Positions 1 to 9,680 of a DNA stretch of 64,000 nucleotides are shown here, one piece after another; the first letter of the stretch is position 1, and the number at the start of each line of letters is the position of its first letter. Where the stretch lies: the NCBI RefSeq assembly GCF_052060015.1, contig NZ_JBPODZ010000001.1:724345-788344 (forward strand), written 5' to 3'. A program made the position numbers and the translations under genes. The notes beneath the pieces are model-generated. The model did not search any database. It was not told where the DNA came from and saw only the letters and a program-made list of their open reading frames with translations. The stretch is from Arhodomonas sp052060015. Lineage in GTDB: Bacteria > Pseudomonadota > Gammaproteobacteria > Nitrococcales > Nitrococcaceae.

Positions 1-1122
1 GAACGGGATGCCGTTCTCCCGCGCGAATCCGGCGGCGGTGATCTTGCCCTCCACGCCGCGCTCGCCGAAACCGCCGGGGACGAGGATGGCGTCCACGTCG
101 GCCAGCATCGCCGGGCCGTCGCGCTCGATCTCCTCGGAGTCCACGTACCGGATGTTGACCCGGTTGCGGGTCTGAACGCTGGCGTGTCGCAGCGCCTCGT
201 TCAGCGACATGTACGCATCGGCGAGATTGACGTACTTGCCCACCATGGCGATGGTCACCTCGCCCTCCGGGTGGGCCATGGCCTCCACTACCCGGTGCCA
301 GTCGCCTAGGTTCGCCGGCGGCAGCTCCAGGCCCAGGCGCTCGGCGACGATATTGTCCAGCCCCTGCTCATGCAGCGCCTCGGGCACCTTGTAGATGTTG
401 TCCACGTCGAGCACCGAAATGACCGCCTCCGAGGCCACGTTGGTGAACAGCGCGATCTTGCGCCGCTCTTCCTCGGGGATGGCGCGCTCAGCGCGACAGA
501 GCAGGATATCCGGCTGGATGCCGATGGAGCGCAGTTCCTTGACCGAGTGCTGGGTGGGCTTCGTCTTCATCTCCCCGGCGGCCCCGACGAAGGGCACCAG
601 GGTGAGATGCACGAACAGGCAGCGCTGCGGACCGAGCTCCGAGCCCATCTGCCGGATGGCCTCCAGGAACGGCAGGGATTCGATGTCGCCCACCGTCCCG
701 CCGATCTCGATCAGTGCCACATCGACGGCATCCGCCCCCTGCTGGATGCTCCGCTTGATCTCGTCGGTGATATGCGGGATGACCTGGACGGTGCCGCCGA
801 GATAGTCCCCCTGGCGCTCCTTGCGGATCACCGCCTCGTAAATGCGACCCGTGGTGTAGTTGTTGTTCCGGGTCATGCGGGTGCGCAGGTAGCGCTCGTA
901 GTGTCCCAGATCCAGGTCGGTCTCCGCCCCGTCGTCGGTGACGTAGACCTCGCCGTGCTGGAAAGGGCTCATGGTCCCCGGGTCGACGTTGATATAGGGG
1001 TCGAGCTTGACCATGGTCACCGACAGGCCCCGGGCCTGGAGGACACTGCCGAGGGATGCCGCCGCGATGCCCTTGCCGAGGGAGGACACGACACCGCCGG
1101 TGATGAATATAAATCGCGTCAT
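1..1122 (-). CDS. pyrG: CTP synthase, 3' end cut by the window
   Basis: CTP synthase makes CTP from UTP, ATP and glutamine in the cytosol. The start is an ATG at 1122 (MTRFIFITGG) and 374 codons are present. The visible part is the N-terminal amidoligase domain: the GGVVSSLGKG nucleotide loop, the DPYINVDPGTM segment, and the EIGGTVGDIES motif. It then runs into the beginning of the glutamine amidotransferase domain (ILVPGGFGERG) before the window ends; the GAT active-site cysteine lies outside. It is the most downstream gene of the long minus-strand cluster, 121 bp after tilS. Family identity is unambiguous; only the C-terminus is missing, because of the window edge. Confidence 0.97.
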   Translation of the reverse strand, partial: MTRFIFITGGVVSSLGKGIAAASLGSVLQARGLSVTMVKLDPYINVDPGTMSPFQHGEVYVTDDGAETDLDLGHYERYLRTRMTRNNNYTTGRIYEAVIRKERQGDYLGGTVQVIPHITDEIKRSIQQGADAVDVALIEIGGTVGDIESLPFLEAIRQMGSELGPQRCLFVHLTLVPFVGAAGEMKTKPTQHSVKELRSIGIQPDILLCRAERAIPEEERRKIALFTNVASEAVISVLDVDNIYKVPEALHEQGLDNIVAERLGLELPPANLGDWHRVVEAMAHPEGEVTIAMVGKYVNLADAYMSLNEALRHASVQTRNRVNIRYVDSEEIERDGPAMLADVDAILVPGGFGERGVEGKITAAGFARENGIPF

Positions 1123-1243
1123 AGAGCCTTCGAAAGCCTGGAGGAAAGAACCCGCAACGCGCCGGGGCCGGGATGGCTGGGCAAGTTACCAGAACCCCCT
1201 TGCGCAGACAACGCGGAAAACCCCGGGAAACCCATGAAATCCT

Positions 1244-2593
1244 TTATATTTCCGGATATTGGCCACTATCCTTGAGCAGCATTGTCAGGCCCTGGCTGAT
1301 GTCGCAGCCCGCCGGCAGCCAGAGCCGCCAGCACGGCAGCTGGCCACCGCGGATACCGTGCTCGACCGACATACCGACGCCGGGGATCGCCACCACCGCC
1401 CCGTCGACGTGCAGCACCGGCCACCAGGAACGCTCCCAGGGGGCGAGGCCCATCGCCCGGAAGAGCTCCGCGACCCGCCGCCGGGGTCCACCGCGGTGCA
1501 ACCGGATCCGGGCGCCGCGGGCGGCGAACTCCGGAACGGCCCGTGCGCACAGACCCTCCGGCAGGCCCCGGCCGTGGCCGGCATCAGCCCATTCCAGCCA
1601 GCCGGCGGGTCGAGGCGGATAGGGGCCGGCGGCGGCCAGATCGGGCACCGCCGCCGCCACGCCCGGGGGCAGGCGATACAGGCGCTCGGCGTGCCGGCGG
1701 ACCTCTCCGGCCTCCCAGCGGAGCACCGGCTGACGGTCGCCCCCCGCGGCGAGCAGGTCCCGCAGGCCCTGGCGCAGCCGGGCCTCCGGCGGCGGCCGCA
1801 GGCCGGCCCGTCGTAGCCATGCGCGAAGCCCCACGGCGGCCACCGCCGGCGGTGCCGCGGCGAGCCCTGCAAGCGGCGATGGACCCGCCCCCAGGCCCAG
1901 CTGCGTCGCCGTCCAGTCGCCGACCTCACGGGTCTCCCTTGCATGGGCCGCGAGGCGGCCGAACCGCCGTCCCAGCTGTGGCCAACGCGTCCCGAGCCGA
2001 GGCAGGATCTCGTGGCGCAGGAAGTTCCGGTCCGGTTCCACGGAGGCGTTGCTCGGGTCTTCCACCCATTCCAGCCCCCATTCCCGGGCATAGGCGGCCA
2101 GCGCCGCGCGCGGCCAGCCGAGCAGTGGCCGCACCAGGGTCACGCCCCCGAGATCCCGGCACGGGGCTATGCCCGCGAGCCCCTCCACGCCACTGCCCCG
2201 CAGCAGCCGCAGGAGCACGGTCTCCGCCTGATCGTCGGCATGGTGGGCGGTAGCGAGCACCGCCCCTTCCGGGAGCAGCCGCTGGAAGGCCGCATGGCGC
2301 GCGGCGCGGGCCCGCGCCTCAAGGTCTGCGCCGGCATCGAGGTCGACGCGCACGCTGCGGAACGCGAGCCCCCGGGCCGCCGCTGCCATGCGGCAATGCC
2401 GCACCCAGGCGACACTGTCGCCGCACAACCCGTGGTCCACATGTACGACGCCGCTCGCCCGGCCGGCACGCGCGGCCAGGTCCAGGAGTACCATGGAATC
2501 CAGCCCGCCGCTTACCGCAAGCTCCAGGGGCGCAGCACCGACCAGGGCCGTCACCGCCGCATCGAAGGCCTGCGGACACGGCGCCGCCGTCAC
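1244..2593 (-). CDS. tilS: tRNA(Ile)-lysidine synthetase
   Basis: TilS converts C34 of the CAU-anticodon tRNA-Ile to lysidine, so that it reads AUA. The 449-residue protein has the PP-loop ATP-binding signature SGGLDS at residues 28-33, followed by the conserved HVDHGL and ATAHHADDQAETVLLRLLRGSG segments. A substrate-recognition/C-terminal domain follows, with the usual late WERSWWPVL region. Length agrees with the gammaproteobacterial family (about 430-460). It lies 3 bp after accA and 121 bp before pyrG on the same strand, so it is probably co-transcribed with both. Confidence 0.96.
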   Translation of the reverse strand: MTAAPCPQAFDAAVTALVGAAPLELAVSGGLDSMVLLDLAARAGRASGVVHVDHGLCGDSVAWVRHCRMAAAARGLAFRSVRVDLDAGADLEARARAARHAAFQRLLPEGAVLATAHHADDQAETVLLRLLRGSGVEGLAGIAPCRDLGGVTLVRPLLGWPRAALAAYAREWGLEWVEDPSNASVEPDRNFLRHEILPRLGTRWPQLGRRFGRLAAHARETREVGDWTATQLGLGAGPSPLAGLAAAPPAVAAVGLRAWLRRAGLRPPPEARLRQGLRDLLAAGGDRQPVLRWEAGEVRRHAERLYRLPPGVAAAVPDLAAAGPYPPRPAGWLEWADAGHGRGLPEGLCARAVPEFAARGARIRLHRGGPRRRVAELFRAMGLAPWERSWWPVLHVDGAVVAIPGVGMSVEHGIRGGQLPCWRLWLPAGCDISQGLTMLLKDSGQYPEI

Positions 2594-2596
2594 GGC

Positions 2597-3553
2597 CTAC
2601 TCGCGGTAACGACCCAGCCCCATCAGCCGCTGGTAGCGCTCGGCGATCAGCGACTCCGGGTCCGGCTCGCGGAGCGCGGCGAGCTGCTCCTGCAGGATGG
2701 CATCCAGGGCATTGGCGGTGGCGTCCCAGTCCCGGTGGGCACCACCGAGGGGCTCCTCGACGAGGGCGTCCACCAGCTCGAGCTCATGGAGGCGTTCCGC
2801 GGTGATGCCCATCGCCTCCGCCGCCGCCGGCGCCTGCTCGGAGTCCTTCCAGAGGATGGAGGCACAACCTTCCGGGGAGATCACGGAATAGGTGCTGTAC
2901 TGCAGCATCAGGATGCGATCACCCACCCCGATGGCCAGCGCACCACCGGAGCCGCCCTCGCCGATCACGGTGCAGAGGATGGGGGTACGCAGGCGCGACA
3001 TCACCTGAAGATTGCAGGCGATGGCCTCACTCTGGCCGCGCTCCTCGGCATCCACACCGGGATAGGCACCGGGGGTGTCTATGAATGTCAGCACCGGCAG
3101 CGAGAAGCGCTCGGCCATATGCATCAGCCGCTCGGCCTTGCGATAGCCCTCGGGCTTGGGCATGCCGAAGTTCCGCCGGATCTTCTCCTTTGTGTCCCGC
3201 CCCTTCTGCTGGCCGATAACCATCACCGGTTCGCCATGATAGCGGGCGAGGCCACCGACGATGGCCGCATCGTCAGCGAAGCCGCGGTCACCGTGGAGCT
3301 CCTCGAAGTCCGTAAACAGCCGCTCCACGTAGTCGAGGGTATAGGGGCGCTGCGGGTGGCGGGCCAGCTGGGCGATCTGCCAGGGGGAGAGGTTGGAGAA
3401 GATCTGCTCGGTGAGCTGACGGCTCTTCGCCTGCAGCCGTGCGATCTCCTCGCTGATGTTGAGCTCCGCGTCGTCGCCGACGTAGCGCAGCTCGTCGATC
3501 TTTGCCTCGAGCTCCGCGATGGGGCGCTCGAAATCGAGGAAGGTGAGACTCAT
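2597..3553 (-). CDS. accA: Acetyl-CoA carboxylase carboxyltransferase subunit alpha
   Basis: AccA forms, with AccD, the carboxyltransferase of acetyl-CoA carboxylase, which makes malonyl-CoA for fatty acid synthesis. The 318-residue protein matches the E. coli length (319). It begins MSLTFLDFERPI and shows the family segments HPQRPYTLDY, FIDTPGAYPGVDAEERGQ and GEGGSGGALAIGVGD. It sits between dnaE (65 bp upstream) and tilS, the gene order seen in many gammaproteobacteria. A fatty acid gene here fits the lipid A genes of the same cluster. Confidence 0.97.
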   Translation of the reverse strand: MSLTFLDFERPIAELEAKIDELRYVGDDAELNISEEIARLQAKSRQLTEQIFSNLSPWQIAQLARHPQRPYTLDYVERLFTDFEELHGDRGFADDAAIVGGLARYHGEPVMVIGQQKGRDTKEKIRRNFGMPKPEGYRKAERLMHMAERFSLPVLTFIDTPGAYPGVDAEERGQSEAIACNLQVMSRLRTPILCTVIGEGGSGGALAIGVGDRILMLQYSTYSVISPEGCASILWKDSEQAPAAAEAMGITAERLHELELVDALVEEPLGGAHRDWDATANALDAILQEQLAALREPDPESLIAERYQRLMGLGRYRE

Positions 3554-3618
3554 CGCTGGCCGTTCCGCAACACTGCCGTAACAGGCGCGAGACTATAACA
3601 CGGGGCCGGCGGGTGCAC

Positions 3619-6600
3619 TCAGTACTCCATTCGCACAGCGCCGTCCCGGGCAAGGGTTCCGAGACGGCGCAGCAACTCATCACTAGGCCGCACCCGCCAA
3701 TCCTCGCCGAGCCGGAGCAGCGCCCGTGCACCGTCACCCCGGTAATCCAACACCACCGGGCAGCGGCCCTCACGATACGGCGAAAGGGTATCCCGCAGCT
3801 CTGTGATGAGCCCGTTGGCGGCCGCCGTGGCATCCACGGCCAGCAACAGGCCACGGGCGAACCGCTCGCGGGCCTCCCCGATATCCATCACCGTCTCCGC
3901 GGAAACCCGGTAGCCATCGCTGAACTCGTCATAGCCCAGTTCGCCCTGTACCACTACCAGGGCGTCCCGGACCAGCAGATGGCGGAAGCGCTCGAAGGCC
4001 TCCGGGAATACCACCACCTCCAGCCGTCCGGTGCGGTCGTCCAGGGTCACCGCGGCCAGGCGCCCGCCGGTCTGGGTCGGACGCACCCGCAAACCCACCA
4101 CCAACCCGGCCACCGTGACCCGTGCCTCGCCGTTGCGCCGTCGCCCCCCTTCCACCGCCGATTGCCCGTTACCACCGGCGATCTGGTTGAGGCGGGCGGT
4201 GATGAAGGACTGGATCTCCGACTCGTACCGCTCGATCGGGTGGCCGGTGAGATACAGGCCCAGTATCTCCTTCTCCGCAGCGAGGCGTTCCCCTTCCTCC
4301 CATTCCGGCAACGGGCGCCGCGTGACCGCCGGCACCGCCTCGCCGGGCTCACCCAGGCCGAACAGGTCGTCCTGCCCCGTGGCCGCGTTGCGGCTGGTCT
4401 GCTCTGCGGCCCGCAGGGCCTCCGGGAGGTAGTGCATGGCGGTGGCCCGGTTCTCGCAAATGCTATCCAGGCTGCCCGAGCGGATCAGTGCCTCGAGCAC
4501 GCGTTTGTTCAGTCGCCGCAGGTCCACCCGGGCGCACAGGTCGAAGAGATCACGGAATGCGCCGCCGCTCTCGCGCTCGGCGATCAGGGCCTCGATGGCG
4601 GAGTGGCCCACCCCCTTCACGGCCCCGAGCCCGTAGACGATGGTCCGCGGGTCCCGGGCCCGGAACATCCAGTCCGAGCGGTTGACGTCGGGCGGCTCCA
4701 CGGCGAGGCCCATGGAGCGGCACTCCTCGATGAAGGTCACCACCTTGTCGGTGTTGTCCATATCCGAGGACAGCACCGCCGCCATGAACGGGGCCGGCTC
4801 GTGGGTCTTCAACCAGGCGGTCTGATAGGAGAGCAGCGCATAGGCGGCGGAGTGGGACTTATTGAAGCCGTAACCGGCGAACTTCTCCATCAGGTCGAAG
4901 ATCGCCTCGGCATGGGATCGTGACATCCCCCGCTCGGTGGCGCCGGCGAGAAACAACTCGCGCTGCTTGGCCATCTCCGCGGGCTTCTTCTTCCCCATGG
5001 CCCGGCGCAGCAGATCGGCACCGCCGAGGCTATAGCCGGCGAGCACCTGGGCGATACGCTGGACCTGCTCCTGGTAGAGGATCACCCCGTAGGTGGGCTT
5101 GAGTATGGGCTCAAGGTCGTCGTGATGGAGCTCGGCGGTGGGGTAGGCCACCGCGGTGCGGCCATGCTTGCGGTCGATGAAGTCCTCGACCATGCCCGAC
5201 TGCAGCGGCCCGGGCCGGAACAGCGCCACCAGGGCGATGATATCCTCGAAGCTGTCGGGCTGCAGCCGGCGGATGAGATCCTTCATCCCCCGGGACTCCA
5301 ACTGGAAGACCGCGGTGGTCCGGCAGGCCTTGAGCTGGTCGAAACTCGCCGGGTCATCGAGGGGGATGTCGGCGATGTCCAGGGGCGCCTCGCCGCGCTC
5401 GGCGCGGATGGCATTCACCGCCTTCACCGTCCAGTCGATGATGGTCAGCGTACGCAACCCCAGGAAGTCGAACTTCACCAGGCCCACCGCCTCGACATCG
5501 TCCTTGTCGTACTGGGTAGCGAGCCCGCCGCCGCCGGGCTCACAGTACAGCGGCGCGAAGTCCGTGAGCGCCGAGGGGGCGATGACCACACCACCGGCGT
5601 GCTTGCCGACGTTGCGGGACATGCCCTCGAGCTTGCGGGCCATGTCGATCAGCGTCTGCACCTCCTCGTCGCGCTGGTAGAGCTCGCGGAGCTCTTCTTC
5701 CTGCTCCAGGGCCTTATCCAGGGTCATGCCCAGCTCGAAGGGCACCAGCTTGGCGATTCGGTCGACATAGCCGTAGGGATGGCCGAGGACGCGGCCCACG
5801 TCGCGCACCACCGCCCGCGCCGCCATGGTGCCGTGGGTGGCGATCTGCGAGACCTTGTCGCGACCGTATTTCTCCGCCACGTAATCGATGACCTCGTCGC
5901 GGCGCTCCATGCAGAAGTCCACGTCGAAGTCCGGCATGGATACCCGCTCAGGGTTCAGAAAGCGCTCGAAGAGAAGGTCGTAACGCAGCGGGTCGAGGTC
6001 GGTTATATCCAGGGAATAAGCCACCAACGAGCCGGCACCGGAGCCCCGTCCCGGTCCCACCGGGATGCCGTTCTCCTTGGCCCAGCGGATGAAATCGGCA
6101 ACGATGAGGAAGTAGCCCGGGAAACCCATCTGCTCGATCACGCCCAGCTCGTGATCCAGCCGCTGCTCGTAGTGCTCGCGGATGGCGCCCGGGTCCAAGG
6201 TGTCGGCGGTGATGATGCGCTCGAGGCGACGCTCGAGGCCGCGACGCGCCTCGGCGGCCAGGTATTCGTCGATGCCCATGCCCGCGGGCACGGGAAAGTC
6301 GGGCAGCACATTCTGCCCCAGGGTCAGACTCAGATTGCAGCGCCGGGCGATCTCCAGGGTGTTTTCCAGGGCCTCCGGGATGTCCGAGAACTGCTCGGCC
6401 ATCTCCTCGGGGCTGCGCAGGTACTGTTCCGGGCTGTAGCGGCGGGGCCGGCGCTTGTCATCGAGCGTCCGACCATCGTGGATACAGACCCGTGCCTCAT
6501 GGGCGTCGAAGTCCCCGCGGGCCAGGAAGCGGACGTCATTGGTCGCCACCACGGGCGTCCCCGTCTCGGCGGCCAGCGCGACCGCGGCGTGGACATGGGC

Positions 6601-7134
6601 CTCGTCTCCGGGACGACCGGTGCGTTGGAGCTCCAGGTAATAGCGCCCGGGGAATTGCCGCTCCCAGAAGGCCAGGCGCTCCCGGGCCTCCGCCCCATGA
6701 CCGGCCACCAGGGCGTGGCCCACGTCCCCCGAACCGGCGCCGGAGAGCACGATCAGCCCCTCATTCCACTGCGCCAGCCACTGGCGGTCCACCAGGGGGA
6801 TTCCGGTCTCCTGCCCATGGAGATAGCTCTCGGTGAGCAGCCGGGTCAGCGAGCCATAGCCCTCATCGTCGGCGCACAGCAGTGTCGCCCGGTAGTGGCC
6901 CTCCGGCGCACCGCTGTCGGCGATGCGGATATCCGCGCCGATGATCGGCTTGATCCCCGCCGCCAGCGCCGCCTGATAGAACTTCACCATGCCGAAGAGA
7001 TTGCCCTGATCGGTGATGGCCACCGCCGGCATGCCCATCTCCCGGCAGGCCTCCATCAGCGGGGCGATGCGGACCACCCCATCGATCAGGGAGAACTCGG
7101 TATGCAGATGCAGGTGTACGAAGCGCGCTGTCAT
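3619..7134 (-). CDS. dnaE: DNA polymerase III subunit alpha
   Basis: Catalytic subunit of the replicative DNA polymerase III holoenzyme. The 1171-residue length is typical of DnaE1 (E. coli 1160). The PHP domain starts at once (HLHLHTEFSLIDG, residues 7-19). The palm motif with the catalytic aspartates is PDFDVDFCMERR, near residue 400. The helix-hairpin-helix region and an OB-fold (RVTVAGLVVGLRVRPTQTG) lie toward the C-terminus. Its ATG is 43 bp downstream of the rnhB stop and it is followed by accA, as in E. coli. Codon use is like that of its neighbours. Confidence 0.98.
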   Translation of the reverse strand: MTARFVHLHLHTEFSLIDGVVRIAPLMEACREMGMPAVAITDQGNLFGMVKFYQAALAAGIKPIIGADIRIADSGAPEGHYRATLLCADDEGYGSLTRLLTESYLHGQETGIPLVDRQWLAQWNEGLIVLSGAGSGDVGHALVAGHGAEARERLAFWERQFPGRYYLELQRTGRPGDEAHVHAAVALAAETGTPVVATNDVRFLARGDFDAHEARVCIHDGRTLDDKRRPRRYSPEQYLRSPEEMAEQFSDIPEALENTLEIARRCNLSLTLGQNVLPDFPVPAGMGIDEYLAAEARRGLERRLERIITADTLDPGAIREHYEQRLDHELGVIEQMGFPGYFLIVADFIRWAKENGIPVGPGRGSGAGSLVAYSLDITDLDPLRYDLLFERFLNPERVSMPDFDVDFCMERRDEVIDYVAEKYGRDKVSQIATHGTMAARAVVRDVGRVLGHPYGYVDRIAKLVPFELGMTLDKALEQEEELRELYQRDEEVQTLIDMARKLEGMSRNVGKHAGGVVIAPSALTDFAPLYCEPGGGGLATQYDKDDVEAVGLVKFDFLGLRTLTIIDWTVKAVNAIRAERGEAPLDIADIPLDDPASFDQLKACRTTAVFQLESRGMKDLIRRLQPDSFEDIIALVALFRPGPLQSGMVEDFIDRKHGRTAVAYPTAELHHDDLEPILKPTYGVILYQEQVQRIAQVLAGYSLGGADLLRRAMGKKKPAEMAKQRELFLAGATERGMSRSHAEAIFDLMEKFAGYGFNKSHSAAYALLSYQTAWLKTHEPAPFMAAVLSSDMDNTDKVVTFIEECRSMGLAVEPPDVNRSDWMFRARDPRTIVYGLGAVKGVGHSAIEALIAERESGGAFRDLFDLCARVDLRRLNKRVLEALIRSGSLDSICENRATAMHYLPEALRAAEQTSRNAATGQDDLFGLGEPGEAVPAVTRRPLPEWEEGERLAAEKEILGLYLTGHPIERYESEIQSFITARLNQIAGGNGQSAVEGGRRRNGEARVTVAGLVVGLRVRPTQTGGRLAAVTLDDRTGRLEVVVFPEAFERFRHLLVRDALVVVQGELGYDEFSDGYRVSAETVMDIGEARERFARGLLLAVDATAAANGLITELRDTLSPYREGRCPVVLDYRGDGARALLRLGEDWRVRPSDELLRRLGTLARDGAVRMEY

Positions 7135-7177
7135 GGGATCCGTTCATTGGCGGGGTTGCTCGCCGCAGCCCCTCAGT

Positions 7178-7771
7178 CTACTGGGCCGCACCGTCGGCCA
7201 CCAATCGTGCCGCCTCACGGACCGGACGAAAGGAGTGCCGATGCAGCGGACAGGGCCCCAATCGGGCCAGCGCCTCCAGGTGCTCGCGGGTGCCGTAGCC
7301 CTTATGGCCGGCGAATCCGTAGCCCGGATAACGCCGGTCGGCGGCGATGAGCTCGGCATCCCGGGCCTGCTTCGCGACGATGGAGGCGGCGGCGATGGCC
7401 GGCTCGCTAGCATCACCGCCAATCACTGCCCGTGTCGGGCAGCCGAGCTCGGGGCAGTCGCGCCCGTCGACCAGCACCAGGGCGGGCACCCAGGGAAGCG
7501 CGGCCACCGCCCGCGCCATGGCCAGGAAGGTGGCCTCGCGGATATTCACAGAGTCGATCTCCGCCACCTCGGCGCGGCCCAGGGCCCAGGCGACGGCCTC
7601 GTCGCGTATGCGTACGGCGAGCGTCGCCCGGCGCCGCGCCGTCAGGCGCTTGGAGTCGGCGACACCCGCGACGCCCGCCGGCGGGAGGATCACGGCGGCG
7701 GCGACCACGGGACCGGCCAGGGGCCCGCGGCCGACCTCGTCGACCCCGGCGACAGGGTATCCGGCGCTCAT
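7178..7771 (-). CDS. rnhB: Ribonuclease HII
   Basis: RNase HII cleaves the RNA strand of RNA-DNA hybrids and removes single ribonucleotides from DNA. The frame is open upstream, but the real start is the ATG at 7771 (MSAGYPVAGVDEVGRG), because it overlaps the lpxB stop as ATGA and puts the catalytic D11-E12 motif at its usual place. The product is 197 residues. Later conserved parts are DSKRLTARRR, ASIVAKQARD and GYGFAGHKGYGT. The lpxB-rnhB-dnaE order is conserved in gammaproteobacteria. Confidence 0.96.
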   Translation of the reverse strand: MSAGYPVAGVDEVGRGPLAGPVVAAAVILPPAGVAGVADSKRLTARRRATLAVRIRDEAVAWALGRAEVAEIDSVNIREATFLAMARAVAALPWVPALVLVDGRDCPELGCPTRAVIGGDASEPAIAAASIVAKQARDAELIAADRRYPGYGFAGHKGYGTREHLEALARLGPCPLHRHSFRPVREAARLVADGAAQ

Positions 7772-8907
7772 CCCACCACGGCCTCGACCGCCTCTGCGGC
7801 GCGGCGGTCCGCGTCCTGGCGGAGCGCCTCGTGCAGCGCGGTGAAACGCGCCCGGATGGTCGCCGCCCGGTCCTGGTCCTCCAGCAGCTCCTCCACGGCC
7901 GCCGCCAACGCATCGGGCGTTACCGCTTCCTGGATGAGCTCCGGGACCAGCCCCTCGCCGGCGAGCAGGTTGGGCAGGGCGAAATAGGGAGTGTGCAGCA
8001 ACCCCAGCCGGCGCACCAGCCAGGCGGTGGCCGGGGCCACCGCGTAGGCCACGACCATCGGGCGCTTGAGCAGCATCGCCTCCAAGGTCGCCGTACCCGA
8101 GGCGGTCAGCACGACATCCGCCGCCCCCATCGCCTCCGCGGAGCACCCCTCCAGCAGGGTAACCGCCGTCTCAACCCCCCGTTCGGCGAGCATCCCACGA
8201 AAGTATTCCGCCAACGCCGGCGTGGCCATGGGTGCCAGCACCCGCAGACCCGGGTGCCGGGCAAGCAGCACGGCCACGGCCCCGGCGAAGGCCGGTCCGA
8301 GGCGTGCTACCTCTCCGGCCCGGCTGCCGGGGAGCACGGTAAGGATGCGATCATTCCCGCTCATCCCCACCGTCTCCCGATAGCCCCCTACATCCGGCAC
8401 GAGATCGAAACGGTCCGCGGCCGGGTGGCCGACAAAGCTCACCGGCACCCCCCGGGCCTCGTAAAAGGCCGCCTCGAAGGGCAGCAGGGTGAGCATCCGA
8501 TCCACCGAACGGGCGATACCGCGCACCCGCCCCTGGCGCCAGGCCCATACCGTTGGGCTGACATAATGCACGGTATGCACGCCGTGCTCCCGCAGCCGCC
8601 GCTCCAGCCCCAGGTTGAAGTCCGGGGCATCGATGCCGATGAAGACATCCGGCGGATCCGCCCGCCACCGCCGCAGCAGTGCGCGCCGTACCCCGACCAG
8701 CCGGGGTAGGTGCCGGATCACCTCCACCAGCCCCATCACCGAGAGGATCTCCAGCGGATAGAGACCCTCCAGCCCCTCCCCCCGCATCGCCGGACCACCG
8801 ATGCCCTCGAAGCGAATCCCCGGATGGCGATGCGCCAGCTCCCGCATGAGCCCCGCGCCGAGCAGGTCCCCGGACAGCTCCCCCGCCACCAACGCCACCC
8901 GCTGCAT
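7768..8907 (-). CDS. lpxB: Lipid A disaccharide synthase
   Basis: LpxB is a peripheral inner-membrane glycosyltransferase that joins UDP-2,3-diacylglucosamine and lipid X into the lipid A disaccharide. The 379-residue protein (E. coli 382) opens with the family motif MQRVALVAGELSGDLLGAGL and contains YVSPTVWAWRQGR and LTVLPGSRAGEV, with the VLTASGTATLE donor-site region. The start is 2 bp downstream of the lpxA stop, and the stop overlaps rnhB. It belongs to the lpxD-fabZ-lpxA-lpxB block, which makes lipid A together. Confidence 0.97.
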   Translation of the reverse strand: MQRVALVAGELSGDLLGAGLMRELAHRHPGIRFEGIGGPAMRGEGLEGLYPLEILSVMGLVEVIRHLPRLVGVRRALLRRWRADPPDVFIGIDAPDFNLGLERRLREHGVHTVHYVSPTVWAWRQGRVRGIARSVDRMLTLLPFEAAFYEARGVPVSFVGHPAADRFDLVPDVGGYRETVGMSGNDRILTVLPGSRAGEVARLGPAFAGAVAVLLARHPGLRVLAPMATPALAEYFRGMLAERGVETAVTLLEGCSAEAMGAADVVLTASGTATLEAMLLKRPMVVAYAVAPATAWLVRRLGLLHTPYFALPNLLAGEGLVPELIQEAVTPDALAAAVEELLEDQDRAATIRARFTALHEALRQDADRRAAEAVEAVVG

Positions 8908-8909
8908 GG

Positions 8910-9680
8910 TCAGCGGATGATGCCCCGATGGCTGGCACGCACAAACGTCGCGAGCGCCGCCACGGCTGGATCCGTTCGATCGGCGAGCTCCGCGGCGGCC
9001 TCCTCGACCCGCAGCCCCGAGCGATAGAGGACACGGTATGCCTCCTTGAGCTCGCGGATCTCATGGCGGCTGAAGCCGTGACGGCGCAGGCCCTCCAGGT
9101 TCAACCCCCGCGGCGTCGCCCGTTGACCCGCCGCCATCACGTAGGGGGGGACGTCCCGGTCCACGTGGGCGCCGAAGGCCAGGAACGAGTATGCCCCGAG
9201 CCGGCAGAATTGGTGCACCAGGGAGAAACCGCCGAGGATCACATGGTCGGCAACCTCCACATGCCCTGCCAGCGAGGCGTTGTTGGCGAACACCGTATGG
9301 CTGCCGATCAGGCAGTCGTGGGCGATATGGCAATAGGCCATGATCCAGTTGTCGTCACCGATACGGGTGACCCCGCCGCCATCGCCGGTACCGCGGTTGA
9401 TGGTGACAAACTCGCGTATGGTGTTGCCGTCCCCGATCTCGAGGTAGGTAAGCTCGCCGCGGAACTTCTTGTCCTGGGGTTGCTCGCCCACCGAGGCGAA
9501 CTGGAAGATGCGATTGTCCGCGCCGATGCGGGTGGGTCCCTGGATGACCACGTGGGGCCCCACCCAGCTACCGGCGCCGATCGAAACCTCCGCACCGATG
9601 ATGCTATAGGCGCCGACGTGGACTCCATCGGCTACCGTTGCCGAGGGATCGATGACAGCGGTTGGGTGGACCTCGCTCAC
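8910..9680 (-). CDS. lpxA: UDP-N-acetylglucosamine O-acyltransferase
   Basis: First enzyme of lipid A synthesis: it moves a 3-hydroxyacyl chain from ACP onto UDP-GlcNAc. It is a trimeric left-handed beta-helix built from hexapeptide repeats, obvious here as I/V-G-A/D-x-x steps through residues 10-180, with the catalytic histidine in the MAYCHIAHDCLIG segment. I chose the GTG at 9680 (reads MSEVHPTAVIDPSA): it overlaps the fabZ stop as GTGA, has GAGGGA upstream, and aligns with relatives. An ATG at 9698 would add six residues. The product is 256 residues. Confidence 0.95.
   Translation of the reverse strand: MSEVHPTAVIDPSATVADGVHVGAYSIIGAEVSIGAGSWVGPHVVIQGPTRIGADNRIFQFASVGEQPQDKKFRGELTYLEIGDGNTIREFVTINRGTGDGGGVTRIGDDNWIMAYCHIAHDCLIGSHTVFANNASLAGHVEVADHVILGGFSLVHQFCRLGAYSFLAFGAHVDRDVPPYVMAAGQRATPRGLNLEGLRRHGFSRHEIRELKEAYRVLYRSGLRVEEAAAELADRTDPAVAALATFVRASHRGIIR

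Noticed and set aside
370..1275. Long plus-strand open frame opposite pyrG
   Set aside because: It is the antisense shadow of CTP synthase and part of tilS; no motif, and GC-rich DNA opens such frames throughout.
5122..7350. 742-codon plus-strand frame opposite dnaE
   Set aside because: Antisense shadow of DNA polymerase III alpha, His/Gly/Leu-rich with no family features.
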